Shown in pieces: positions 8,976 to 18,321 of a stretch of DNA of 64,000 nt. Each line of letters starts with the position of its first letter. Position 1 is the stretch's first letter. The stretch is taken from the NCBI RefSeq assembly GCF_033955345.1, contig NZ_CP138332.1, forward strand, positions 186,001 through 250,000, read 5' to 3'. The position numbers were made by a program, and so were the translations under genes. The stretch is from Sphingobacterium bambusae. GTDB taxonomy: Bacteria; Bacteroidota; Bacteroidia; Sphingobacteriales; Sphingobacteriaceae. A model generated the notes under the pieces. That model saw only the letters and a list, made by a program, of their open reading frames with translations. It was not told where the DNA came from and did not search any database.

Positions 8976-11729
8976 CTATTTTTTCTTTGGATATTTTTGA
9001 AGACGCATATTAAAAGTTACCATAAAATAACGCCCTAATCTATTGTTCCGCGCTTCATAAAGATCATTGCCTATATATTCACTATAGGTACCCATGTTTT
9101 TATTTTGATCCAACAGGTCAAAACCTTGAAAACGCAACAGCCCCAATTTATTGGGCAAAAAAGAAATTTCCAAGTAGGCATTCAAGATAGTGGGGTTATT
9201 GTTCATAAAACTACTTTCGTAGCCGGCATTGAACCGCTGTGACATCTCCGCTCCTAAAGTCACGTGATCGCTCAGATACCCCTTGGTTGCTCCACTCAAC
9301 AGCAGGCTGTGTGCCGTAATCTCTGTTGTGTAGGGCCAAGTGTATGTTGCATTGTTCAACAGGTAATTAGTGTTGAACAGCGATTCGAAATAGTCGCTCC
9401 AGGTATACCGAAACTGTACAGATTGGGAGTAAATAAACTGAGTAGTCTTGTTACGCTCGTCGTTGACAAAGGATATATTGTTGTAAAAATCTGTATTACC
9501 GACAAAATCCAATTGCAAGCTTTCGTTGAACAAGGGCATATTGAAGAGGTAGTACCATTTGAGATCAAAATAGCCATCGGCATTTTTAAATGTAGTCTCC
9601 TGAATAGTCGAGCTCCGGAAAGCCGTCTTGTCCGCCACAATCTTGTTCAATACTCTGTTGTAGGCAAAATTAGTCTCAAAATACTGATTTCGAGAGGTAA
9701 TAAACTTTCGCAATGTGGTGTTGATCCGGTTGGAAAACTCGGCCTTTAGCTCGGGGTTACCGATAATGATATTTTGGGAATTACTGTTATCTCTTACGGG
9801 AATGATGTGCAGAAAGTTAGGTTGGTTGTTTTTACCGACATAATCCACACTCCAATCGACTTCATTGTTGAGGCGCCACTTAAAACCGGCGCTAGGCACC
9901 ACATTTACATTGTCGTAGCGATAGTACATATCTTCACGCGGCAGGTAGCCATTGAGGGTGATGGGCTGCACCGCAAAGCCGACACTAGTTCTAAATTTCT
10001 TGTTGGGTACATATTGGTAACTCAATCCTGCCCTACTGCTATTAAATCGATAATTGTAGCTCACACCCAACGAATCCACATAAAAAAACTGACCAAATTC
10101 TTCCGACTTCAGTCTATCTTCCACGCGGCGAACGGCCGTCATGTCCGTGAGCTCATAGTCGTAAAAGAGCTCAACGGTGCTATATTCTGAGAAAGGCTCT
10201 ACGAAGGATACCGCTGCCTTTACCCCATCGGTTCCGCTACGCTGTTCGATAAAATACTGCTGGTTAAACTCGGTGATCCGAGGTGGTATCCCCGATGAAT
10301 CGACGGAAGTGTACCTGTCCACCACATCTTCTACCTTATTCAAGCTGTTAAAATTCAGCACCACGTTGCTTACCAACTTGCGCCCAGGCTTCTTAAAGGC
10401 TCGTGCGTATAAAATACTCATATCTAAATTGGGATTTTGCTGGTACGATGTATCTTGGTATGTACCATCGTTAGTGATCCGGTTGTTGTCGATCAATCGA
10501 TCTCGCGCGTTTCCGAAATAAATCCTATTGTAGGAAAACACCGGTTTTATCTCCAAAACGTCACTATTCTTGAAACGATGTTTGAACTCCGTCGTCAGTT
10601 TATGATAGTAATCATTGCTGGTCGTTCGGTACGACTCCGCATTGGAGATTTTGTTGCCAAGATAATCCGACCGCAGAAAAGAATTTCCCGTGGTCACATT
10701 CTCTTTATGCGTAAAGCTATAGCTGGTATTGATCAATGTATTTTCAGCCAAGTTGTCCGAAAAATTAAATCCGAAAGACTTAATATTGTTGAGACCATCG
10801 GTAGGGTCTACGAAGTCGTTTGCGTCAAACAGCGATTTCTCCCGTTCTCCCACACCACTGGGCGAGCCGAATGAAAACAGGCTTGTATTGGTATTGTTGA
10901 CCGACCCTATCACGGAAAACTCCTGTCCGTCATCAAATCGGTTAACGCCAATACTACCAATGTAACGATCGCTGGTACCACCTCCGGCGGTAATCTGGCC
11001 AAACGAAATACGCTTGCTATCTTCTTTGAGCACAATATTGATTACTTTTTCGGGCTCATCGGTTGTCATGCCGCGTTCGATAGCAAAATCACCAAAATGG
11101 TTAATGACCTGTATTTTCTTTACAAAATCTGCCGGTAGATTCTTCGTTGCCGTAATGACGTCACCACCAAAGAATTTTTTACCATCAACCAATACCGTCG
11201 ATACCTGCTTCCCTTGGGCATACACCGTACCGTCGCGCAGCACCTGAATACCGGGCAACTGTTTCAGCGCCTCTTCCAGCAACGAGTTTGCGCGAAACTT
11301 AAAGGCATCCATATTGTACTGGATAGTATCTTCGGTATAAACAACGGGGATGGTTTTGGTAATGGAAACCCCTTCAATCAGGGAAGCTTGTGGAATGAGC
11401 ACAACGTTGGGCACTACCACAAAAGAGCTATGCTCGTTCGACGACAACAACCTGTTGACGATCTGGTGTCCCAGCATACTATAAGATATGCGAATATGAT
11501 TTCCGCGCACATTGCTAAACTGGTAAGCCCCATTTGCAGCGCTGCTTGTTACTAAGGTATCGAGGGTGCTGGTCAACCGAATATTGACCCCCGCTAAGCC
11601 ATGCGCCGCACTGTCCAATACCAGTCCTTGGATTCGCTTCGAGCCTATTTGAGCATGCACATTGGACAAACCCAAAGCGCAGGAACAAATCAACATGACC
11701 AAAAGTATGATACACCTATTATTCTTCAC
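8976..11729 (-). CDS. TonB-dependent receptor-like outer-membrane beta-barrel protein
   Basis: This 917-residue protein has a signal peptide (residues 1-27, ending NVHAQ), an N-terminal carboxypeptidase-regulatory-like beta-sandwich (IQGLVLDSAAHGLAGVNI onward, residues 34-110), a plug-like domain (EEALKQLPGIQVLRDG, VLVDGKKFFGGD, near 150-200) and a long C-terminal beta-barrel. It matches the Bacteroidota group of outer-membrane beta-barrel proteins that resemble TonB receptors but usually have no SusD partner. Translationally coupled to the quinone oxidoreductase downstream (1 bp gap). Substrate unknown. A 13-bp palindrome (ATTGAA-T-TTCAAT, 11772-11784) lies 43 bp upstream of the start. Confidence 0.88.
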   Translation of the reverse strand: MKNNRCIILLVMLICSCALGLSNVHAQIGSKRIQGLVLDSAAHGLAGVNIRLTSTLDTLVTSSAANGAYQFSNVRGNHIRISYSMLGHQIVNRLLSSNEHSSFVVVPNVVLIPQASLIEGVSITKTIPVVYTEDTIQYNMDAFKFRANSLLEEALKQLPGIQVLRDGTVYAQGKQVSTVLVDGKKFFGGDVITATKNLPADFVKKIQVINHFGDFAIERGMTTDEPEKVINIVLKEDSKRISFGQITAGGGTSDRYIGSIGVNRFDDGQEFSVIGSVNNTNTSLFSFGSPSGVGEREKSLFDANDFVDPTDGLNNIKSFGFNFSDNLAENTLINTSYSFTHKENVTTGNSFLRSDYLGNKISNAESYRTTSNDYYHKLTTEFKHRFKNSDVLEIKPVFSYNRIYFGNARDRLIDNNRITNDGTYQDTSYQQNPNLDMSILYARAFKKPGRKLVSNVVLNFNSLNKVEDVVDRYTSVDSSGIPPRITEFNQQYFIEQRSGTDGVKAAVSFVEPFSEYSTVELFYDYELTDMTAVRRVEDRLKSEEFGQFFYVDSLGVSYNYRFNSSRAGLSYQYVPNKKFRTSVGFAVQPITLNGYLPREDMYYRYDNVNVVPSAGFKWRLNNEVDWSVDYVGKNNQPNFLHIIPVRDNSNSQNIIIGNPELKAEFSNRINTTLRKFITSRNQYFETNFAYNRVLNKIVADKTAFRSSTIQETTFKNADGYFDLKWYYLFNMPLFNESLQLDFVGNTDFYNNISFVNDERNKTTQFIYSQSVQFRYTWSDYFESLFNTNYLLNNATYTWPYTTEITAHSLLLSGATKGYLSDHVTLGAEMSQRFNAGYESSFMNNNPTILNAYLEISFLPNKLGLLRFQGFDLLDQNKNMGTYSEYIGNDLYEARNNRLGRYFMVTFNMRLQKYPKKK

Positions 11730-11828
11730 AAAAACTGCTCGTTTGCTCGATTGTCATCAATATACGAAAAAATTGAATTTCAATAAAAGTTTTTAGTATA
11801 ACGTTCCTTTATTCATTTTCCGTATAAA

Positions 11829-11866
11829 TAAAAGCGGGTTATTTCGCTTGAAATAACCCGCTTTTA
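11829..11866 (-). terminator. terminator of the ferritin gene
   Basis: A perfect 16-bp stem (11829-11844 with 11851-11866) and 6-nt loop lie 22 bp beyond the ferritin stop codon, with T-rich sequence following on the minus strand. Confidence 0.88.
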
Positions 11867-11888
11867 TTTATTATGTTTTCGACAGGTT

Positions 11889-12416
11889 TTATTCGCCGTC
11901 AAAAGCTACTTTTACAAGGTGCTTGTCGATCTCCCAACGTCCTGTTCCGTCTTCACCGATCACATCGAACAACTCGAGTATACGACGTGCCACATACTCT
12001 TCTTCTACTTGCTCTTCCAAGAACCACTGCACAAAGTTAAACGTTACGTAATCTTTCGCTTTCATACAACGGTCAGCGATGTTGTTAAATTGTTCAGTCA
12101 CGAACATTTCTTGCTCTAATGTCTGCTCGAATACCCCGCGGAATGACTCGAAGTCTGTCGGGATGTTTGTGATCTCTGGAGAGATAGCACGTCCACCACG
12201 GTTATTGATGTAGTTGAACAATTTCAACATGTGCTCACGCTCTTCGTTTGCTTGTTTAGCAAAGAAGGTAGCTGAATTATCCAAACCTTGATCGTCACAC
12301 CATGATGACATAGCAAGATATAGAGCCGACGAATGTGCTTCAACTTTTACTTGTGCGTTCAATATATTTTCGATCTCTTCTGCTAGAGAAGATTTCAATT
12401 TCAATAAGTCTTTCAT
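11889..12416 (-). CDS. ftnA: ferritin (non-heme)
   Basis: A 175-residue four-helix ferritin. The ferroxidase centre residues are visible: Glu26 (VEAHSS), Tyr33 (ALYLAMSSW), Glu59 and His62 (NEEREHM), a further Glu in VTEQFNN, and the glutamine region FLEEQVEEE. It lacks the heme-ligand methionine context of bacterioferritin. It would oxidise Fe(II) and store iron in the cytoplasm as a 24-mer. Monocistronic: its own terminator follows it, and a TATCTTTG box lies 58 bp before the start. Confidence 0.95.
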   Translation of the reverse strand: MKDLLKLKSSLAEEIENILNAQVKVEAHSSALYLAMSSWCDDQGLDNSATFFAKQANEEREHMLKLFNYINNRGGRAISPEITNIPTDFESFRGVFEQTLEQEMFVTEQFNNIADRCMKAKDYVTFNFVQWFLEEQVEEEYVARRILELFDVIGEDGTGRWEIDKHLVKVAFDGE

Positions 12417-12473
12417 ATTATGTTTCTATTAAATATACATACTAATAACAATGCGATCCCTACATTGTTTGTA

Positions 12474-12481
12474 CAAAGATA
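12474..12481 (-). promoter_or_regulatory. putative -7 element of the ferritin promoter
   Basis: TATCTTTG on the minus strand matches the Bacteroidota -7 consensus TAnnTTTG exactly. A TTTG lies about 23 bp further upstream, slightly longer than the usual 19-21 bp spacing. It would give a 5' leader of about 50 nt. Confidence 0.45.
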
Positions 12482-12587
12482 AATCAGAAACGTTCGTTTT
12501 GGAACAAAAAAAAGCAATACAAATTAAGTCTAAATTAGCCAAGAGTATAGCTAACTTGTTTGGAATCAGTACAATTAAAATTAGATT

Positions 12588-12950
12588 TTAAACTGCTAGT
12601 ACATTCCCTTCGCGAAGTATCTTTTTTACTTCACTGTTCAGCTCGATCATAAATTTAGCCCCCGAAAGAACTTCACGCAACGCCAATACATCTTCAACGC
12701 GCAATAAGAAACAGCGCTCGGTTCTAAAAGGCATGATAATCTCAAAATCAGCCGCTCGGGAGGCATCGCCGATCATAGAGGCCACATCTATGGCATCAAT
12801 ACGCTTTTTGAACGAGAAAAAGTCCGATATTTTAAAAGCCGTTGTCGTATCCTGAAATTCCAACCAATAACAGTTTTTACGGCTGCATTGATAAACAGCG
12901 CCCTGTGTTGTTTTGTAAATCTCTTCTACTTGTGCTAAAGGACAAATCAT
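12588..12950 (-). CDS. conserved small protein of unknown function
   Basis: A 120-residue soluble protein with no signal peptide or membrane segment. It contains four cysteines, three of them early (Cys3, then CSRKNC near 22-27). The fold is not recognised. It has its own well-formed promoter (12971-13002). Similar short cysteine-containing proteins occur widely in Bacteroidota, to my recollection as a domain of unknown function; I cannot assign a role. The reading frame is clearly coding by its composition and by its promoter and spacing between the ferritin and hpf genes. Confidence 0.75.
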   Translation of the reverse strand: MICPLAQVEEIYKTTQGAVYQCSRKNCYWLEFQDTTTAFKISDFFSFKKRIDAIDVASMIGDASRAADFEIIMPFRTERCFLLRVEDVLALREVLSGAKFMIELNSEVKKILREGNVLAV

Positions 12951-12970
12951 CTCTTCTCGTTAATTGCAAG

Positions 12971-13002
12971 CAAATATAATCCTTATTGATATTCAATCCA
13001 AA
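12971..13002 (-). promoter_or_regulatory. Bacteroidota-type promoter of the small conserved gene
   Basis: On the minus strand, TTTG (12999-13002), a 20-bp spacer and TATATTTG (12971-12978) match the TTTG-N19-21-TAnnTTTG consensus fully. It drives the gene starting at 12950. Confidence 0.7.
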
Positions 13003-13006
13003 TAAA

Positions 13007-13030
13007 AAAGCTGATTTTTCAATCAGCTTT
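13007..13030 (-). terminator. terminator of the xerC-hpf operon
   Basis: A 10-bp stem (13007-13016 with 13021-13030) and 4-nt loop, followed on the minus strand by a T-rich run, lies 24 bp past the hpf stop. Confidence 0.8.
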
Positions 13031-13053
13031 CTCTTTTTTTGTAAGGTATGTTT

Positions 13054-13398
13054 TTAAAATTCTTCCTCGCCATCCCCCAGCAACTCCTTATGGTTGCTCA
13101 CGGTGGCTCTTGTCTTTGTTTTATGTTTGTTAATCTGCCGTCTCAGCGATTCCACTGCGACATCTGTTGCTTCTTCAAAACTCTTCGCCTGTGCCTTTGC
13201 AAACAATTGGTTGCCCGGGATATTCATCTTCAGCTCCACCACCTTGTTTGCTTCATCGTCTACATTTTCTATACGCAAGTAGCAAACGCCCTCAATAATA
13301 TTATCGAGAAACTGTTCCAACTTAGCTGTTTTTTTCTTAATAAATTCAACCAACTTTTGATCTGCATCAAATTTGATAGATTGCACAGTAATGTTCAT
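13054..13398 (-). CDS. hpf: ribosome hibernation-promoting factor, short form
   Basis: A 114-residue HPF/RaiA-family protein with the beta-alpha-beta-beta-beta-alpha pattern of the family (MNITVQSIKF, VVELKMNIPGNQLFAKAQAKSFEEA). It lacks the C-terminal dimerisation domain of long HPF, so it is the short form. It binds the 30S decoding region and stabilises idle ribosomes in stationary phase. It lies 14 bp downstream of the tyrosine recombinase gene and shares its transcript and terminator. This xerC-hpf order is common in Bacteroidota. Confidence 0.92.
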   Translation of the reverse strand: MNITVQSIKFDADQKLVEFIKKKTAKLEQFLDNIIEGVCYLRIENVDDEANKVVELKMNIPGNQLFAKAQAKSFEEATDVAVESLRRQINKHKTKTRATVSNHKELLGDGEEEF

Positions 13399-13412
13399 TT
13401 TTCCTCCTTTTT

Positions 13413-14294
13413 TTAAGCCTTTGGATGGGCTTGTTTATAAATTGACTTCAACCGCTCTACAGAGTTGTGTGTGTATACTTGCGTAGCAGCTAAACCGGCA
13501 TGGCCGAGTAATTCCTTAATGGCATTTAAATCGGCTCCATTGTTCAATAAAGCTGTTGCAAAAGTATGCCTCAACACATGGGGACTCTTTTTCTTTTGCG
13601 AAGTGATCAGGCTTAGGTAATGTCGCACCTTATCGTAGATCAACCTTCTGCTGGCGGCCTTTCCTTCTTTACTAACGATCAACAGCGTGGATTTGTTTTC
13701 CGCATCCAGTGCATATTTCAATTTAAGATAATGTTTGATCGTCATCAATAGGTTCTGATGTACGGGAACGAGGCGCTCCTTCCCTCTTTTACCGAAAATC
13801 AATATTCTTTTGTTGTAGGTATCGATATCTCGCTCTTGGATAGCTAGCAACTCCGCGAGTCGAATACCGGTACCGAACAAAAGCTCCAGTACTACGAAAT
13901 CCCGCACTTCTTCAAAATCTTCCGCATCCCGAAAACCGGCATCCAACAGGGCCACCATCTTCTCCTGTTCAACTACCACAGGCAATTTCTTGGCGGTCTT
14001 CAAGGCATGCACCAAATTCATCGGGTTTTGGTCTGTCTTCCCCTCTCTGCGTAAAAATTTATAAAAAGAACGTAAGGCAGAAATCGACCTATTGATGCTG
14101 GAGGCTTCTTTCCCGTGCTCCTTCATCTGTGCAAGATACTGACGAACGACACGGTGATCAACCTCCTGAAAGCTTAAATCCTCAGCTTGAAGAAAAGCAA
14201 AGAAATTATCCAACTCCATGGTATACGCTGTAACCGTATGGCTAGAATAACGCTTCTCAAACTTGAGAAAATTTAAAAACTCATCTTTGCCCAT
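13413..14294 (-). CDS. xerC: tyrosine recombinase XerC/XerD type
   Basis: A 293-residue tyrosine recombinase with the N-terminal SAM-like core-binding domain (residues 1-85) and the C-terminal catalytic domain. The catalytic residues are all visible: Arg in GTGIRLAELL near 145, Lys in FGKRGKERLVP, the HxxR box HVLRHTFAT near 240, the second His in LGHAGLAATQ, and the tyrosine in QVYTH. The size and the location beside hpf argue for the housekeeping chromosome-dimer recombinase rather than a mobile-element integrase. It has a clean promoter (14314-14344) and an AAGGAG ribosome site 9 bp before the start. Confidence 0.9.
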   Translation of the reverse strand: MGKDEFLNFLKFEKRYSSHTVTAYTMELDNFFAFLQAEDLSFQEVDHRVVRQYLAQMKEHGKEASSINRSISALRSFYKFLRREGKTDQNPMNLVHALKTAKKLPVVVEQEKMVALLDAGFRDAEDFEEVRDFVVLELLFGTGIRLAELLAIQERDIDTYNKRILIFGKRGKERLVPVHQNLLMTIKHYLKLKYALDAENKSTLLIVSKEGKAASRRLIYDKVRHYLSLITSQKKKSPHVLRHTFATALLNNGADLNAIKELLGHAGLAATQVYTHNSVERLKSIYKQAHPKA

Positions 14295-14313
14295 TGTCGA
14301 TCTCCTTCTTGCA

Positions 14314-14344
14314 TAAATATAGCAAAAACTAGGAGCTAAACAAA
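14314..14344 (-). promoter_or_regulatory. promoter of xerC-hpf
   Basis: On the minus strand, TTTG (14341-14344), a 19-bp spacer and TATATTTA (14314-14321) match the Bacteroidota consensus with one mismatch in the last base. The predicted leader is about 14 nt and contains the AAGGAG ribosome site. Confidence 0.6.
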
Positions 14345-14470
14345 TTTTATTTCATCAATTTATGGTAAGCAAAAGCATCTTTATAATTAAGGTTATACGG
14401 GAACGGAATTATAAGAAATTGCAACAAGATTATTGATGGAAAAACAAATTATCAAAATTCCTTAACAACA

Positions 14471-14498
14471 GAAAGCCCAGTCGTTTGACTGGGCTTTC
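14471..14498 (-). terminator. terminator of the aldolase gene
   Basis: A perfect 12-bp stem (14471-14482 with 14487-14498) with a GTTT loop lies 33 bp past the aldolase stop. The T-run on the minus strand is short, so efficiency is uncertain. Confidence 0.75.
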
Positions 14499-14530
14499 CT
14501 AGAGCATAATTAAGTCGCTTGAAACAGCGA

Positions 14531-15610
14531 TTACAGCTTGCTGTTCACGTCAATAGCATTCAGCTCACTGAAAGCTTGTTTCAAACGCGTTACGAATGCT
14601 TCTTCACCCTTGCGCAACCAAACGCGCGGGTCATAAAACTTCTTATTTGGAGAATCGGCACCTTCGGGGTTTCCGATCTGTCCCTGTAGAAAGTCGTGGT
14701 TCTTCGCCTCGTAAGCACGAATACCATCCCAAAATGCCCATTGCATATCGGTATCGATATTCATTTTGATAGCACCGTAAGAAAGAGCCTCCGCAATTTC
14801 TTCCGGTGAAGAACCCGAACCGCCATGGAAAACAAAGTTCACAGGCTTTTCTGCACTAAGGTTAAATTTCTCGCGAATATACTCCTGCGAATTGTGCAAG
14901 ATAACAGGCTGAAGCTTCACGTTGCCTGGTTTATAAACACCATGTACGTTACCAAATGCAGCCGCAACAGTAAATTTATCAGAAACCTTCGACAGTTCTT
15001 CAAAGGCGTAAGCTACCTCCTCTGGCTGTGTATATAGTTTAGAGCTATCTACATCCGAGTTGTCTACACCGTCTTCCTCACCACCTGTAACACCTAATTC
15101 AATTTCGACAGTCATCCCTAGTGGCTTCATACGCGCCAAATATTTAGCGGAAATTTCGATGTTCTCCTCAATAGGTTCTTCCGATAAATCCAACATATGC
15201 GATGAAAACAATGGCTTGCCGTGTTGCGCAAAAAATTTCTCCCCAGCATCCAACAAACCGTCGATCCAAGGCAATAACTTTTTCGCCGCGTGATCCGTGT
15301 GAAGAATAACAGCAACACCATAGTGCTCTGCCAATAAATGAACGTGATGCGCAGCAGAAACAGCACCCAAGATACATGCTTTCAGGCCTTCGTTGTCCAA
15401 TGTCTTTCCGGCATAAAATTGCGCACCACCATTAGAAAGCTGAATGATAACCGGCGAGTTCACAGCTTTGGCAGTTTCCAAAACCGCATTGATAGAATTC
15501 GTTCCGATAACGTTTACCGCTGGTAAAGCGAACTTATGTGTTTTAGCAATCTCGAAAAGCTCTTGAACTTGATCTCCTGTCAAAACACCTTTAAAATCTT
15601 TTAGGCTCAT
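14531..15610 (-). CDS. fbaA: class II fructose-bisphosphate aldolase
   Basis: A 359-residue zinc-dependent aldolase of the longer class IIA type. It interconverts fructose-1,6-bisphosphate with dihydroxyacetone phosphate and glyceraldehyde-3-phosphate. Visible signatures are VILHTDHAAKKLLPW (catalytic Asp and a zinc His near 110), the zinc Glu region ELGVTGGEEDGVDN near 180, NVHGVYKPGNV (zinc His) near 225, and FHGGSGSSPEEI (zinc His and phosphate-binding loop) near 265. Transcribed alone on the minus strand with a promoter at 15642-15673 and a terminator at 14471. Confidence 0.96.
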   Translation of the reverse strand: MSLKDFKGVLTGDQVQELFEIAKTHKFALPAVNVIGTNSINAVLETAKAVNSPVIIQLSNGGAQFYAGKTLDNEGLKACILGAVSAAHHVHLLAEHYGVAVILHTDHAAKKLLPWIDGLLDAGEKFFAQHGKPLFSSHMLDLSEEPIEENIEISAKYLARMKPLGMTVEIELGVTGGEEDGVDNSDVDSSKLYTQPEEVAYAFEELSKVSDKFTVAAAFGNVHGVYKPGNVKLQPVILHNSQEYIREKFNLSAEKPVNFVFHGGSGSSPEEIAEALSYGAIKMNIDTDMQWAFWDGIRAYEAKNHDFLQGQIGNPEGADSPNKKFYDPRVWLRKGEEAFVTRLKQAFSELNAIDVNSKL

Positions 15611-16012
15611 ATGTTTTGTCTATTTTTTATTTATGTGTGACTAAAGGTACAATTTTTTTTCCATACCCTACAAGACTTAGTGTTAAAAATACACTTCAAA
15701 CAGCCACACCCCCATTCCCTACTGATCAATATGCTTGCGTTCTGAAAGCACAAATTGTTCATTTCCCCACATACGTTTTTCAAAGAGAAAGAAGCGCGGT
15801 ACGATTTTGCCCTATTGTATCCGGATTTTTACCAGAATTATCCAGTCGACATATTCAATAAATCTATTTTACTATCTTATTTTGCGGAAACGTACTTCCC
15901 GAGCCTTGACGCGAGCAAAAAAGCAAGGAAACTAATTTTAAAACACGGCCGATGAGTGGCATTTTTAAATATATTAATATCTTTATCCGATTAAACGAAC
16001 ATATAAACGAAA
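15611..16012. other. 402-bp intergenic region with an uncertain small ORF
   Basis: The stretch separates the divergent aldolase and Spx/ArsC-like genes. It holds the aldolase promoter (15642-15673), a TATCTTTA box 27 bp before the plus-strand gene (15978-15985), and a plus-strand frame at 15755-15955 opening with TTG (66 residues, rich in aromatic residues, ending KLILKHGR). That frame has no recognisable ribosome site or family, so it could be a small gene, a gene remnant or chance. Nothing else is seen. Confidence 0.4.
15642..15673 (-). promoter_or_regulatory. promoter of the aldolase gene
   Basis: On the minus strand, CTTG with TTG at 15671-15673, a 21-bp spacer and TACCTTTA (15642-15649) fit the Bacteroidota consensus with one mismatch. 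The predicted leader is about 25 nt. Confidence 0.5.
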
Positions 16013-16363
16013 ATGGCTGTACATATTTACGGTATAAAAAACTGTAGCACGGTAAAAAAAGCATTGGACTGGTTCGACAAAAAGAACTTGGACTATGTTT
16101 TCCATGACTACAAAAAGGAACCTGCAACTTTGGAAAAGTTGGAACAGTGGGAAAAAGAAGTCGCTTGGGAGCAGCTGTTGAACAAGAAGGGTACTACCTG
16201 GAGAAAGCTAGACCCGGCCGAGCAAGCTGCCGTATCGGATGCTGCAACAGCCAACAGCGTGCTTCTACAGCACAACAGCATGATCAAAAGGCCACTTATT
16301 GAATCGCCCAAAGGCATTATATTGGGTTTTAACGAGACAGAGTATGCAACAAAACTAAGCTAG
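16013..16363 (+). CDS. Spx/MgsR/ArsC-like thioredoxin-fold protein
   Basis: A 116-residue protein of the ArsC/Spx family (YffB-like). The thioredoxin fold begins VHIYGIKNCSTVKKAL. Only the first cysteine of the CxxC motif is present (Cys11, followed by STV), as in ArsC-like YffB proteins. The family C-terminal motif RPLIESPKGIILGF is present. Such proteins are thought to be glutathione- or thiol-dependent reductases; arsenate reduction has not been shown for this subgroup. A TATCTTTA box is 27 bp upstream. The M1 peptidase starts 3 bp after its stop, so the two are co-transcribed. Confidence 0.88.
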   Translation: MAVHIYGIKNCSTVKKALDWFDKKNLDYVFHDYKKEPATLEKLEQWEKEVAWEQLLNKKGTTWRKLDPAEQAAVSDAATANSVLLQHNSMIKRPLIESPKGIILGFNETEYATKLS

Positions 16364-16366
16364 TCT

Positions 16367-18316
16367 ATGAACGGAAAAATAATATTGGCTTCCATTTCCT
16401 GTGCCTTCGTGGCGCTCGGCCACGTGCAGGCGCAAAGCAAAAGCGTCTATAATTATACAGAAGCATTCAACCCCATCTTTTATACCAATAATGGCAATGC
16501 CTATCGGTCGGCTAGCGGCAAACCTGGACATGCATACTGGCAAAATGCAGCTGATTACAACATTAAAGTGCAGCTCGATGATAAGAGCAACCGGGTTACC
16601 GGTCGCGTTTCCATCAAGTACACCAACAACAGCCCCGATACCTTGCGTTATATATGGCTACAGTTGGATCAAAACCTATTCCATGAGCAGTCGCGTGGGC
16701 AGGCCACCATTCCCCTTGAGGATAGCCGCTATGGATCTGCCGATTCCGATTTTGAGGGTGGCTTCAACTTAAGTAATGTTACAGTTGCTGGCAGCAAACA
16801 AGCACAGTACGAGATCATCGACACGCGTATGCGCGTAGAGTTGCCAACGCCACTAGCAGCGGCAGGAGGAAGTGTTTCGCTGGATCTTGATTTTGCCTAC
16901 ACCGTACCGGAATATGGCGCCGATCGCACCGGAATCCTAAGCACTAAAAACGGAAAAGTGTATGCTATTGCACAATGGTATCCTAGGCTATGTGTATACG
17001 ACGATATCTTAGGCTGGAACACAGAACCCTATACTGGGCCGGGCGAGTTCTATCTCGAATATGGAGACTACAGCATCGAGATAACCGCGCCAGCAAACCA
17101 CATCGTGGTCGCAGGTGGCGAGCTGCTAAATCCCGAGGAAGTTTGGACCAGCGAACAGCTATCACGCTATAAGAAAGCATTGGAGAGCGATAAAACGGTA
17201 TCCATCCGTTCCGCGGCCGAGGTTACAGCAACCAACTCTAGACCAAAAAAGAACAGCCTTACTTGGAAATATAAGTTGCATAACGCACACGACTTTGCCT
17301 GGGCATCATCGGCCGCATTTATCATCGATGCTGCCAAAATCAACAAACCTAGCGGCAAAACAGCTTTAGCACTTTCAGCCTACCCCGTAGAAAGCAACGG
17401 CAACAACGCTTGGGAGCGATCTACCGAATACACCAAGGCTTCCATCGAATACTACAGCAAAAAATGGATGGAGTATCCCTATCCAGTAGCGGTGAATGTG
17501 GCCGCCAATGTTGGCGGTATGGAGTATCCGGCATTATCATTCTGTGGCTACGAAGCCAAGGCTGGCAGCCTATGGGGTGTCACCGATCATGAATTCGGGC
17601 ACAACTGGTTTCCGATGATCGTGGGCAGTAATGAACGATTACACGCTTGGATGGATGAAGGCTTTAACAGTTTTATCAACGAGCTCTCCACGCGGGAATT
17701 CAATAAAGGCGAATATCAACGTACCTTCGGTAATAGAAACAGTATGGCGCGTGCTTTTTCCCAACCAAATTTTGAACCTATCATGTCCTCGCCACAGAAC
17801 ATGAAGGAGCGCAATATCGGCACCTTGGCTTACTACAAGCCTGCATATGGTCTGCGTTTACTGCGCGATGAGGTTATCGGTGCAGAGCGCTTCGACCGTG
17901 CGTTTCGCAGTTATGTAGCCGCCTGGGCCTATAAACACCCTACACCGGATGATTTTTTCCGTACCATAGAAAACGAAACTGGCGAAAACCTAGCTTGGTT
18001 TTGGCGCGGATGGTTTAAGTACAACTGGACTTTGGATCAGGCGATCAGTAGTGTTGATTACGAGAAACTAGATCCTAAAAACGGCGCAATCATTACCATT
18101 GAAAATTTACAGAAACTGGCGATGCCCGTTGTTATCGAAGCGACTACTGAGTCGGGTCAGAAAATCAGAAAGAAATTACCGGTAGAAATTTGGCAGCGCA
18201 ATACGAGCTGGCGTTTCAAGTTGAAGTCTACGGAGAAACTGACAAAAGTAGTTATCGATCCGGATAACGTGTATCCCGATGTCAATCCGGAGAACAATGT
18301 TTGGCCCAAAAACTAA
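16367..18316 (+). CDS. M1 family zinc metallopeptidase, secreted
   Basis: A 649-residue gluzincin aminopeptidase with a signal peptide (residues 1-22, ending HVQAQ). The zinc site is HEFGH at 408-412, followed 18 residues later by the third ligand Glu431 in MDEGF, the exact HEXXH-X18-E spacing of family M1. The substrate N-terminus anchoring motif appears as GGMEYP near 383 in place of GAMEN. It probably trims peptides in the periplasm or at the cell surface. It sits between the Spx-like gene (3 bp gap) and a carboxypeptidase-like-domain protein (5 bp gap). Confidence 0.93.
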   Translation: MNGKIILASISCAFVALGHVQAQSKSVYNYTEAFNPIFYTNNGNAYRSASGKPGHAYWQNAADYNIKVQLDDKSNRVTGRVSIKYTNNSPDTLRYIWLQLDQNLFHEQSRGQATIPLEDSRYGSADSDFEGGFNLSNVTVAGSKQAQYEIIDTRMRVELPTPLAAAGGSVSLDLDFAYTVPEYGADRTGILSTKNGKVYAIAQWYPRLCVYDDILGWNTEPYTGPGEFYLEYGDYSIEITAPANHIVVAGGELLNPEEVWTSEQLSRYKKALESDKTVSIRSAAEVTATNSRPKKNSLTWKYKLHNAHDFAWASSAAFIIDAAKINKPSGKTALALSAYPVESNGNNAWERSTEYTKASIEYYSKKWMEYPYPVAVNVAANVGGMEYPALSFCGYEAKAGSLWGVTDHEFGHNWFPMIVGSNERLHAWMDEGFNSFINELSTREFNKGEYQRTFGNRNSMARAFSQPNFEPIMSSPQNMKERNIGTLAYYKPAYGLRLLRDEVIGAERFDRAFRSYVAAWAYKHPTPDDFFRTIENETGENLAWFWRGWFKYNWTLDQAISSVDYEKLDPKNGAIITIENLQKLAMPVVIEATTESGQKIRKKLPVEIWQRNTSWRFKLKSTEKLTKVVIDPDNVYPDVNPENNVWPKN

Positions 18317-18321
18317 GATTG

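Noticed and set aside
9264..10874. Long plus-strand open frames opposite the outer-membrane receptor gene
   Set aside because: They are antisense shadows of a well-supported minus-strand gene and have no family or ribosome site.
13413..14294. Tyrosine recombinase as a mobile-element integrase
   Set aside because: Its pairing with hpf, its size and the lack of any att site or cargo fit the housekeeping XerC role.
14295..14530. A missing rpsU gene expected upstream of xerC
   Set aside because: The 236-bp gap contains the xerC promoter, the aldolase terminator and no rpsU-like frame; the arrangement varies among Bacteroidota, so its absence here is not evidence of loss.
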